Under the pieces are notes generated by a model. The model was not told the DNA's origin. It saw only the letters and a program-made list of their open reading frames with translations, and did not search any database. 7,634 nt of DNA from positions 930 through 8,563 of the forward strand of contig DCVH01000076.1 of NCBI GenBank assembly GCA_002327335.1, given 5' to 3'. The stretch's first letter is position 1. Every line of letters starts with the position of its first letter. Positions 1-6,030 of this stretch are shown in pieces. Both the position numbers and the translations under genes were made by a program. The stretch is from Patescibacteria group bacterium UBA2193 (GTDB lineage: Bacteria > Patescibacteriota > Minisyncoccia > Moranbacterales > DUUL01).

Positions 1-44
1 GTAAATCCTAAAATAAAAAGTTTTAATTAGAAAAAAGAAAATAA

Positions 45-2000
45 ATGCTTATCAATTTGATAGTTTTTAATTTATCAATAATTTTCATCCTATTCCTGCC
101 AGGATATTTTTTGCTAAAAACAATTGGCAAAAAACGAGACAGTTTAATGGGAATCGAAACACTGACCCTTTCCTTCGCTCTTAGTATAATATTTATCGAT
201 TTTCTGTTTATCTTCATCAACAAAGTTCAAATACCAATAAACCAATTCACCGCCACATTCTTCCCTGGAATAATTATTATTGGGCTAGCAACTATTTATT
301 TCATTAAAAAAAATAAACAAGAAAAAAATACCGCCATTAATAAAGAAAATGATTGGGGCACATTTCTAAAAATATTCATGTTATTAATTGTTTTTGCGGT
401 TGTCATTAAAGCTGGTTTTCTGTTCACAAAAACAATGCCAAGTGCCACTGACCTTGGCCATCACATGTATTGGGCAAAATACATCCAGACATTTCATCAT
501 TTGCCTGACTATGGTATGCCGGATTTTATCATCGGAGAACATATTATTTTTGGCATCATTGCAATCATTTCAAATATTTCTCTCATCAGCACCATGCCGA
601 TGACTATTCTTTTTTTAATAAATTTTTTCTCACTTTTTGCATTAACTCTTCTGGGACATGAAATCGCCACCAATTTCACCAACAAAAAAAATGCCAAAAT
701 CATTGCCCTGCTCGTGTTTATTGCCATTGGTCTTTTCTATGCCATTGCCTCTCCACAAGCAAAATTCGTCTCTGGTGGAGTCATTGGAAATATTATTGGC
801 AATCTCCTCATCCCTCTTTTAATTTTTTCTTTCCTCAAATCTCTGCGCACAAAAAAAATAATTTACCCAATAATTTTTGTTTTTTTTCTGTTAGGAATAA
901 TTTTCACTCACCACCTGTCAACTTTCGTTTTTCTTTTTATTTCATTGGGATTCATCTTCTTGACGCTTGTTATTCTTACCATAAAAAATATCTTTGAAAA
1001 AAATAAAATTGATGCATGGAAAGAACATTATTCCGATTTAAAAGTTTTTCTAAATATAAAATACATCGTTGGAACGATTGTTTTTGGGGCACTTTTGTTT
1101 CTTTCAAGAATCCCTTCCTACCTGAACCCTTCTGCTGTTGACACCGCAGTCGGAACCCCATCGAAAGAAACTCGGATCGGCCTTAGTCTGATGTCCATTG
1201 TTGAATCTGCTGGGCCTTGGAGATTTTTTTATGCAGGGATAGGAACAATCTTTCTCTTGCTAATAGTTTGGGGATTATTTATTAAATCTAAAAAAATAAC
1301 AGGCTTTTTAGAAATAACTAATAAATTCAACCTCAAAACCATTTCAGCGATTATCTTCCCCGTCGTTTGGTTTGGTATGGTTTTTGTCATGAGCTATAAA
1401 CCGGGGCTTTTGAAAATTGATATTCCCTCAAACAGAATTGCAAGCTATATTTCATTCCCGGCCGCTCTTCTTTGCGGATTCGGAATCTTCTACCTCTTCA
1501 AATTAACCGCCAACGCATCGAATAGTTCTCGTAAGTTTTTTTCAATATTCTTTGTTATTATTTTCGGAACCGGCGTTATGTCAGGTCTTTCTGATGTATC
1601 AAATTTCTACGAAGAAAACTATGAAGACAAAACCATTAGCCAGGTCTTCGCGGGGTCTGAATACTTGGCAGAAAAAACCAAAGCGTCAGATATCATCATC
1701 AAAGATCACATCTACATGCCGGCTGACACTTGGGTAAAACTATTTTTGATGAGAGACTACAAGAACCCGCTCTCCCGTTCCATTCTCAGAAGATATGAAG
1801 ACTCGGTAAACATCAGAGAAACTTGTACCAGAGACATGATTGCCATTCCAGATTCACCAATTGGGAAAAGCTGTTTTGATGAAACCGGAACTAGTTATGT
1901 TTTTCTCAAAAAAGGAAAGGATGACCAACAGTTTGAAAATTCCCCGAACTTTTCAAAAATCTTCTCGAGTCAAGGCGTTGTAATATTTCAAAGAAATTAA
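45..2000 (+). CDS. Polytopic GT-C-type membrane glycosyltransferase-like protein
   Basis: The 651-aa product has about 14 hydrophobic segments between residues 4 and 515, then a soluble C-terminal region (about 516-651), an architecture typical of GT-C transferases that use polyprenyl-phosphate-linked sugars outside the membrane. The loop after the fourth segment holds TDLGHHMYW (D136, H139, H140), which sits where GT-C enzymes carry their catalytic acidic motif. Other landmarks are GEH (164-166), THHLS (288-292) and SNRIASY (462-468). The N-terminus (LFLPGYFLL, then IETLTLSFALSI at 37-48) resembles the N-terminal membrane part of DUF1616 proteins. The soluble tail contains C594 and C610, which could form a disulfide if it is extracytoplasmic. 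The ATG at 45 is the first start in frame and gives a membrane segment immediately; no Shine-Dalgarno is visible. Six nucleotides separate it from the next gene. The GT-C class is inferred from topology and the loop motif; donor and acceptor are unknown. Confidence 0.75.
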   Translation: MLINLIVFNLSIIFILFLPGYFLLKTIGKKRDSLMGIETLTLSFALSIIFIDFLFIFINKVQIPINQFTATFFPGIIIIGLATIYFIKKNKQEKNTAINKENDWGTFLKIFMLLIVFAVVIKAGFLFTKTMPSATDLGHHMYWAKYIQTFHHLPDYGMPDFIIGEHIIFGIIAIISNISLISTMPMTILFLINFFSLFALTLLGHEIATNFTNKKNAKIIALLVFIAIGLFYAIASPQAKFVSGGVIGNIIGNLLIPLLIFSFLKSLRTKKIIYPIIFVFFLLGIIFTHHLSTFVFLFISLGFIFLTLVILTIKNIFEKNKIDAWKEHYSDLKVFLNIKYIVGTIVFGALLFLSRIPSYLNPSAVDTAVGTPSKETRIGLSLMSIVESAGPWRFFYAGIGTIFLLLIVWGLFIKSKKITGFLEITNKFNLKTISAIIFPVVWFGMVFVMSYKPGLLKIDIPSNRIASYISFPAALLCGFGIFYLFKLTANASNSSRKFFSIFFVIIFGTGVMSGLSDVSNFYEENYEDKTISQVFAGSEYLAEKTKASDIIIKDHIYMPADTWVKLFLMRDYKNPLSRSILRRYEDSVNIRETCTRDMIAIPDSPIGKSCFDETGTSYVFLKKGKDDQQFENSPNFSKIFSSQGVVIFQRN

Positions 2001-2006
2001 ATCTAT

Positions 2007-2429
2007 ATGAAAAAATATTATTCAATCATTGCCCTAGTCATCCTCCTTTTAACCGCGTCCCTTCTATTCTGGAGAGGAGAAAGTGGCCTGAAAAAATCCT
2101 CTCAAAATTTTGTAATGTTCTATTTCGAAAACACTGATTTATCAATTTCAAAAACAGACAAAAAAGCCATTGTCCAAGGAGTCGCTTTTTCAATAGAAAA
2201 CAAAAAACAAGAACCCGTACAATATGAAATAACACATTTCATTGATAATCAAAAAATATTTTCAGAAACAATTGAGATTAAAAAAAATGAAACTAAACAA
2301 ATCTCTCCATCAGATGAGTTAATTTCGGCCACAGAAGAAGCCGAAGGAGAATCATTCCTCTATCAAATCAGAACAAATTATGAGAACGAAGGAGAATTCA
2401 AATTAACTAAAAAAATATTTTTCAGATAA
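2007..2429 (+). CDS. Single-TM protein with DUF1616-like outer domain
   Basis: This 140-aa protein starts with a short basic stretch and one hydrophobic segment (residues about 5-22, IIALVILLLTASLLF). The following tail is soluble and predicted to face outward. The N-terminal segment has no lipobox Cys, so an uncleaved anchor is likely. The tail looks like a small beta-sandwich: GVAFSIENKKQEPVQYEI (58-75) followed by FSETIEIKKNETKQI (85-99). This resembles the C-terminal part of DUF1616 proteins, where a NHE-like turn precedes a Y-x-I/V strand and a G/N-E-x-K loop. It lies 6 nt after the GT-C gene, and its stop overlaps the GT4 start by one base (TAATG), so it is probably co-expressed with both. 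A role as an accessory domain for the GT-C protein is inferred. The DUF1616 resemblance is from memory of the family pattern and needs a profile search. Confidence 0.7.
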   Translation: MKKYYSIIALVILLLTASLLFWRGESGLKKSSQNFVMFYFENTDLSISKTDKKAIVQGVAFSIENKKQEPVQYEITHFIDNQKIFSETIEIKKNETKQISPSDELISATEEAEGESFLYQIRTNYENEGEFKLTKKIFFR

Positions 2430-3583
2430 TGACAACAACCATTCAAAAAATTAAAAAAGTTTTATTCTACACCAGACCACTTTCTCCTCCTTGGGATGAG
2501 GGTTCAAAAAATCTGGCATTTGAAATAATCAAAAATTCAACCGGAAAAGTTGAGTGCATCCCCCTGACGACAGATGATGTTGACCATTTCAATAATTCTC
2601 CTCAGGCAAAAATATCTCCCGAAAAAATTTACACTTCAAATTCAATGAAATTCAGTTTTATTGAAAAAATTCAATTATTGGGAAGACTTTACCGATTCCC
2701 CCTGAAAGCGGATATTGTTCATTTCCTTTTCACTCCAAGACCGCTCACCTCAATTTTAATCAGATTTCGTTTGTTTTTTTCGAAAGCTAAAACGATTCAG
2801 ACCATCGCCACCATCAGCGATGAATTACTCGCAAAAAAAAGAAGGTTGAGAAAAATTCTTTTTGCCAATACAATTGTGGTTCAGTCTGAGAATACAAAAA
2901 ATAAACTAGGAAAGGCTGGAATTAAAAACACTCAATTGGTTTATCCTGGGATTGATTTGGAAAAATTCAAATACACCGAGAAAGACCTGGAACTTCTTGG
3001 ATACTTCAACTTAACCACTGATGATTTCATTATTTTATTCAACGGAGAATATACCCGTCTCAAGGCGATTGATACTGTCATTAAATCTTTCGAGATTGTT
3101 TCCCAGAAAGATGAAAAGATGAAACTGATACTCGCCTGTCGAATAAAGTCCGATGAAGACGCAAAAAAGAAAAAGGAGATTCAGAAAGAATTAGAAGAAA
3201 AAGAACTTGCAAGCAGGGTGACTTTTATTGAAACTTTCGCCAATATGCCAGCTTTAAATAACATTTCGGATGTTAACATATTCCCCGTCAGAGAAATGAT
3301 CGGAAAATTCGATATTCCATTGGTTATAGTAGAAGCAATGGCTTGTAAAAAACCGGTAATTGTCTCAAACATTCCGGTGCTCGAAGAATTTGTTAAAAAT
3401 AATGAAACCGGAATCGTTGTCGAGAAACAAAACCCCGAACAACTCGCCGAAGCAATCTTAGACCTCAAAAATAATCCCGAAAAAATGAATCGAATTGGTG
3501 AATCTGCTAGAAAATTTTGTGAAGAAAATTTTGACATAAAAAAAATTGCAAAGAAATATGAAGAAATATATTTATCTTTGTGA
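2429..3583 (+). CDS. Family 4 (GT-B) glycosyltransferase
   Basis: The 384-aa protein matches the two-domain GT-B layout and has no membrane segment, so it should act on the cytoplasmic face, transferring a sugar from an activated nucleotide donor to a glycan or lipid-linked acceptor. The N-terminal half (about 1-170) contains a first strand VLFYTRPLSPPWDEGSKNLA (11-30) and a PLKADIVHFLF strand (91-101). The linker carries VYPGIDLEKF (171-180), the usual GT4 domain boundary. The C-terminal half has FNGEYTRLKAIDTVI (204-218), equivalent to the G-x-x-x-x-K-G-x-D phosphate-binding region, and FDIPLVIVEAMACKKPVIVS (294-313). E302 is the conserved second glutamate of the GT4 EX7E motif; the first is not at the usual spacing (F294 there, D295 one residue later). 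Stop codons are doubled (TGA TAA, 3581-3586). The start overlaps the preceding stop by one base. Sugar specificity cannot be read from the sequence. Confidence 0.88.
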   Translation: MTTTIQKIKKVLFYTRPLSPPWDEGSKNLAFEIIKNSTGKVECIPLTTDDVDHFNNSPQAKISPEKIYTSNSMKFSFIEKIQLLGRLYRFPLKADIVHFLFTPRPLTSILIRFRLFFSKAKTIQTIATISDELLAKKRRLRKILFANTIVVQSENTKNKLGKAGIKNTQLVYPGIDLEKFKYTEKDLELLGYFNLTTDDFIILFNGEYTRLKAIDTVIKSFEIVSQKDEKMKLILACRIKSDEDAKKKKEIQKELEEKELASRVTFIETFANMPALNNISDVNIFPVREMIGKFDIPLVIVEAMACKKPVIVSNIPVLEEFVKNNETGIVVEKQNPEQLAEAILDLKNNPEKMNRIGESARKFCEENFDIKKIAKKYEEIYLSL

Positions 3584-3638
3584 TAAAATAAGTTCACTTT
3601 AAAAATAATTTCCAATTTTCACTTTTCAACTTCCATTG

Positions 3639-3656
3639 AATTTTAAATTTAAAATT
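3639..3656. repeat. 18-bp perfect A/T palindrome
   Basis: AATTTTAAATTTAAAATT equals its own reverse complement. It lies 55 nt after the GT4 stop codon and is followed by a few more T residues. The stem would be pure A/T with no loop, so it is a poor terminator. It may be chance in such AT-rich DNA, a protein-binding site, or part of a degenerate spacer. Confidence 0.45.
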
Positions 3657-3701
3657 TTTACCAATCAATGCTTTTAAATTTTTGGGATATTAATAGCCGA
3701 A

Positions 3702-3777
3702 TGTGAAATCTTAGATAACATATTTTCGAGTGTCAACGTCTTGCGTTAGGAGAAAATATGTTATCTGAGATTTCACA
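3702..3777. repeat. 26-bp inverted repeat (long hairpin) between gene blocks
   Basis: Left arm 3702-3727 and right arm 3752-3777 pair over all 26 positions: 25 are Watson-Crick, and the only deviation is T3712 opposite G3767, which remains a G.U pair in + strand RNA. The outer ends read TGTGAAATC and GATTTCACA. The 24-nt loop (3728-3751) can form a small inner stem, AACG (3735-3738) with CGTT (3744-3747). CAACGTC occurs both in the loop (3734-3740) and across the right end (3776-3782). No T tract follows on either strand, so this is not a standard intrinsic terminator. A perfect AGGAG (3748-3752) sits at the loop/stem edge, 5 nt before an ATG (3758) buried in the right arm. It could be a structured RNA leader, an RNase III-type processing site, a MITE-like mobile hairpin, or a site for a dimeric protein. 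The repeat is certain; its role is unknown. Confidence 0.85.
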
Positions 3778-3800
3778 ACGTCATCAACCAAATTAAAAAA

Positions 3801-3828
3801 TTATCAATCTTGTGAGAATAAATAGAAT
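3801..3828 (+). promoter_or_regulatory. Possible sigma70-type promoter upstream of the rtcB-like gene
   Basis: TTATCA (3801-3806) and TAGAAT (3823-3828) are separated by 16 nt and match four and five of the six consensus bases for the -35 and -10 boxes. A transcript would begin near 3835, about 30 nt before the ATG at 3865. A dyad, TGTGA (3811-3815) and TCACA (3828-3832) with a 12-nt spacer, overlaps this region; the spacer is too long for a CRP site. In AT-rich DNA such boxes arise often by chance, so this is a candidate only. Confidence 0.25.
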
Positions 3829-3864
3829 CACAAAAAAATCAAACTAAGAAAATAAAAAATAAAC

Positions 3865-5355
3865 ATGCCAGAAATAATCAAAGAAAATGAATATAAACAA
3901 ATAATTCAACCAACTGGAAAACAAAAAGTTCCGGTGGTTTTTCATGTTTCCGACGAATTAATGCCGGACGAATCCACTATCGAAAAATTGGTTGACGTTG
4001 CTTCAAACGAACACATTTTTCACCACACTGCGGCTCTGGCCGATGTTCACCACAAGCCCGGAAGAAAAAATCCCTCAGGAACAGTTGTTGCGACAGAAAA
4101 ATATTTTCTCCCGCAACTGCTCGACACTGCTCCAAACTGCGGAATGAGATTAATCAAAACCCCGTTTAGCGAAAACGATTTGAGCAAAAAACAAATTGAT
4201 GATTTGTTTAAAAAATTTGTTCAGGTCGTGCCAACTAAAAAATATTTCGGCAATTACATATCACTCAAAACAGTGCTTGATATTTGTCAACGCGGATCAA
4301 AAGCAGTTCTTGAGCATCTCAAAAAAGATTCTTCTGCTACGGAAAACATGTTGATGAATGGCAACATGTTTGAAGATGAAAAAATAAGCAAGGAAGACCT
4401 TTTCACTGCTCTACCTCCAATGTTTTATCGCTTTGGACAATTTCGACTTGGGATTCTTGGCGCCGCCGGAAATCACTTTTTGGATCTGATGAAAATAACC
4501 GACATCTTTGACGAGTCGATGGCTCAAAAATTTGGAGTAACAAAAGGTCAGTATGTTTTCCTGCTTCACACCGGCTCTGGTCTCATTGGTCAATATGCAA
4601 GCTATTTCTATACCCCAAAAAGAAAAGAGCACTTGAGTCAAAAAATGATGCTGGAACTCGGAAGAATGTCTTTCTTGGGAAACAAAAAGGGTTGGCATCA
4701 AACTTTAAAAAATGACATTCCCGCTTTCAAAGACAAAAATGAATTCTATGCCATTGATAGCGATTCAGATTTAGGAAAAAACTACTACACCGCTCATCGA
4801 GCAGCCGGCAATTTCGGTTTCGCCAATCGAGACTTCATTCAATTCAACATGGAAAAGGCAATTAAAGAAATTCTCGGAAGAGACAATGCACTTGACCTGC
4901 TCTATGACATGTCCCATGTCTATGTGAATAAAGAAAATCATTTCGGGAAAGATGTTCTCGTTCATCGCTCCAACACTTCTCGTGCCTTCGGACCATCAAA
5001 AATGCAAGGCACTAAATTTGCCGAAACCGGAGAACCGATTTTCATGCCCTCTTCCATGAGTACCTCGGCCTATTTCGGAGTTGCTACAGATGAAAACGAA
5101 TCGACTTTTCGATCCGCTGCACATGGCACAGGAAGAGCAAAAGAAAAAACCTCCGAAGTCCCTCAAAACAAAGAGGAATTGTTTGAAAAAATGAAAAAAC
5201 GCGGAGTGAAACTCTATAACGCCGAATCAAAAGGAGTTGTTGCCCAAGACGCTTCAAGTTACAAAGATCCAGACAAAGCCCTTGCTGACATGGAAGCAAA
5301 TAAGATAATAAAAACGGTCGCCAAAATGCAACCAGTAGCAGTCCTAATGTACTAA
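3865..5355 (+). CDS. rtcB: Divergent RtcB-family RNA ligase (3'-phosphate/5'-OH type)
   Basis: RtcB joins RNA 3'-phosphate or 2',3'-cyclic phosphate ends to 5'-OH ends using GTP and Mn2+, in tRNA splicing or RNA repair. This 496-aa protein shows the family motifs in order: ADVHHKPGRKNPSG (59-72, like PDVHxGxG), PNCGMR (90-95, Cys ligand C92), LGAAGNHFLD (198-207, N203 and H204), LLHTGSGLIG (233-242, H235), AAGNFGFANRD (313-323), H351, VHRSNTSRAF (366-375), SSMSTSAY (396-403) and AAHGTGR (418-424), where H420 aligns with the guanylylated histidine. The end, PVAVLMY, matches the family C-terminus PVAVVKG in register. Several functional positions differ: Ala89 where the metal-binding Asp of DxxC is expected, Gly239 for the Arg of HSGSRG, Ser369 for the Lys of HRKGA, and Met495 for the final Lys. 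It follows a 281-nt gap and precedes a kinase-like gene by 21 nt. Family membership is strong; normal ligase activity is uncertain. Confidence 0.9.
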   Translation: MPEIIKENEYKQIIQPTGKQKVPVVFHVSDELMPDESTIEKLVDVASNEHIFHHTAALADVHHKPGRKNPSGTVVATEKYFLPQLLDTAPNCGMRLIKTPFSENDLSKKQIDDLFKKFVQVVPTKKYFGNYISLKTVLDICQRGSKAVLEHLKKDSSATENMLMNGNMFEDEKISKEDLFTALPPMFYRFGQFRLGILGAAGNHFLDLMKITDIFDESMAQKFGVTKGQYVFLLHTGSGLIGQYASYFYTPKRKEHLSQKMMLELGRMSFLGNKKGWHQTLKNDIPAFKDKNEFYAIDSDSDLGKNYYTAHRAAGNFGFANRDFIQFNMEKAIKEILGRDNALDLLYDMSHVYVNKENHFGKDVLVHRSNTSRAFGPSKMQGTKFAETGEPIFMPSSMSTSAYFGVATDENESTFRSAAHGTGRAKEKTSEVPQNKEELFEKMKKRGVKLYNAESKGVVAQDASSYKDPDKALADMEANKIIKTVAKMQPVAVLMY

Positions 5356-5357
5356 CA

Positions 5358-5371
5358 ATTTCGTATTTCGT
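5358..5371 (+). repeat. Tandem ATTTCGT heptamer in intergenic spacer
   Basis: Two perfect head-to-tail copies of ATTTCGT (5358-5364, 5365-5371) fill most of the 21-nt gap between the rtcB-like and kinase-like genes and end 5 nt before the next ATG. No ribosome binding site is present. Seven-base periodicity also appears before the flippase gene. The function is unknown. Confidence 0.5.
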
Positions 5372-5376
5372 AAACC

Positions 5377-5991
5377 ATGAAACTAATCACAATCTCCGGT
5401 CTTGATGGCTCGGGGAAATCCACACAAATAGACATGCTTAAAAATTATTTTGAATCTCAAAATAAGAAAGTTTTTTATTTTCACGCAATTGAATTCGGCA
5501 TAGCCAAAAAAATTGTTGAGTTCAGAAATAAATACTGCTTAATCTGCAAAATGACTGGCAAGTGCAAAACCAAAAAGAAAAAAAGCGTTACACGTGCCAA
5601 TTTTTTTCAAATAATCTTGCGAAGAATCTTCCTGATGATTGATATTTTGCGTTTCAAGAAATTATCCAAAAAACTGGAGCTGTCCGGGCATGATTTCATC
5701 CTTTCTGACAGATATTTTTATGATTCCATAATAAATATTTATTATTTGCGTAATTCATCAAAAAAAATCCGCTGTGAAAATTTTATTAAAATTCCAGACA
5801 TAGCAATATATCTTGAAACTGATCCAGAAATCATTATGTCTCGAGACCGAAAGCCTGATCAGGGAATTGAATATTTGAAAACAAAAAAAAGGTTATACGA
5901 CGACAAATATTCCTCATGGAATATGAAATTAATAAACGGCAACCAAGAAAAAGAAATTGTTTTTGAAGATATCAAGGAATTAATTTCCTAA
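5377..5991 (+). CDS. Thymidylate-kinase-like P-loop nucleotide/nucleoside kinase
   Basis: The 204-aa product begins with a Walker A P-loop, ISGLDGSGKST (6-16), the signature of thymidylate kinases, which phosphorylate dTMP to dTDP with ATP in the cytoplasm. The second landmark is FILSDRYFYDSI (107-118), matching the DR[YF] motif. The third is IPDIAIYLETDPEIIMSR (139-156), matching PDLxxxLxxxxExxxxR, followed by a LID-like segment (RDRKPDQGIEYLKTKKRLY, 156-174). Length fits the family (about 200-215). The region after strand 2 reads YFHAIEFGIAKKI instead of the TREPG dTMP-binding motif, and the next stretch carries C54, C57 and C63 (C-x2-C-x5-C) before a very basic run (64-73). The true substrate may therefore not be dTMP. 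The gene lies 21 nt after rtcB and 39 nt before the flippase. Kinase fold is well supported; specificity is not. Confidence 0.8.
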   Translation: MKLITISGLDGSGKSTQIDMLKNYFESQNKKVFYFHAIEFGIAKKIVEFRNKYCLICKMTGKCKTKKKKSVTRANFFQIILRRIFLMIDILRFKKLSKKLELSGHDFILSDRYFYDSIINIYYLRNSSKKIRCENFIKIPDIAIYLETDPEIIMSRDRKPDQGIEYLKTKKRLYDDKYSSWNMKLINGNQEKEIVFEDIKELIS

Positions 5992-5997
5992 TTTTTT

Positions 5998-6027
5998 ATT
6001 TTTTACTTTCAACTTTAAACTTCACTA
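5998..6027 (+). repeat. Degenerate pyrimidine-rich heptamer spacer before the flippase gene
   Basis: The 39-nt gap is a pyrimidine-rich stretch with a 7-nt period: ACTTTCA (6005-6011), a second unit at 6012-6018 (ACTTTAA) and a third at 6019-6025 (ACTTCAC). A similar run (ACTTTTCAACTTCCA, 3621-3635) follows the GT4 gene. No Shine-Dalgarno precedes the ATG at 6031. Confidence 0.4.
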
Positions 6028-6030
6028 TTC

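Noticed and set aside
1..30. Possible tail of an upstream gene in frame 1 ending at TAG 28-30 (VNPKIKSFN).
   Set aside because: Only nine codons are visible and the composition is the same as A/T-rich spacer, so coding cannot be supported.
306..313. Homopolymer A or T runs of 7-8 in genes (for example 306-313, 880-887, 2833-2840, 5578-5584, 7551-7558) as phase-variation tracts.
   Set aside because: Such runs are expected in DNA of this composition and in Lys/Phe-rich proteins; no out-of-frame allele or pattern suggests switching.
3581..3586. TGA followed at once by TAA at the GT4 end, as might occur if TGA encoded Gly (code 25, as in Gracilibacteria).
   Set aside because: All glycine motifs in the window, including the P-loop and HGTGR, use GGN codons and no long gene has an internal TGA. 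The standard code explains everything.
3181..3615. 144-aa open frame on the - strand.
   Set aside because: It lies almost entirely antisense to the GT4 gene, whose protein has clear family motifs; the antisense product is Ser/Phe-rich without recognisable motifs.
3702..3777. The hairpin as an integron attC site.
   Set aside because: attC needs RYYYAAC and GTTRRRY core sites at the outer ends; here the outer ends are TGTGA/TCACA, and the loop GTTAGGA and TGTCAAC do not fit the consensus or position.
3702..3777. The hairpin as a rho-independent terminator.
   Set aside because: No T tract follows the right arm, nor the left arm read on the other strand, and the stem is not G+C-rich.
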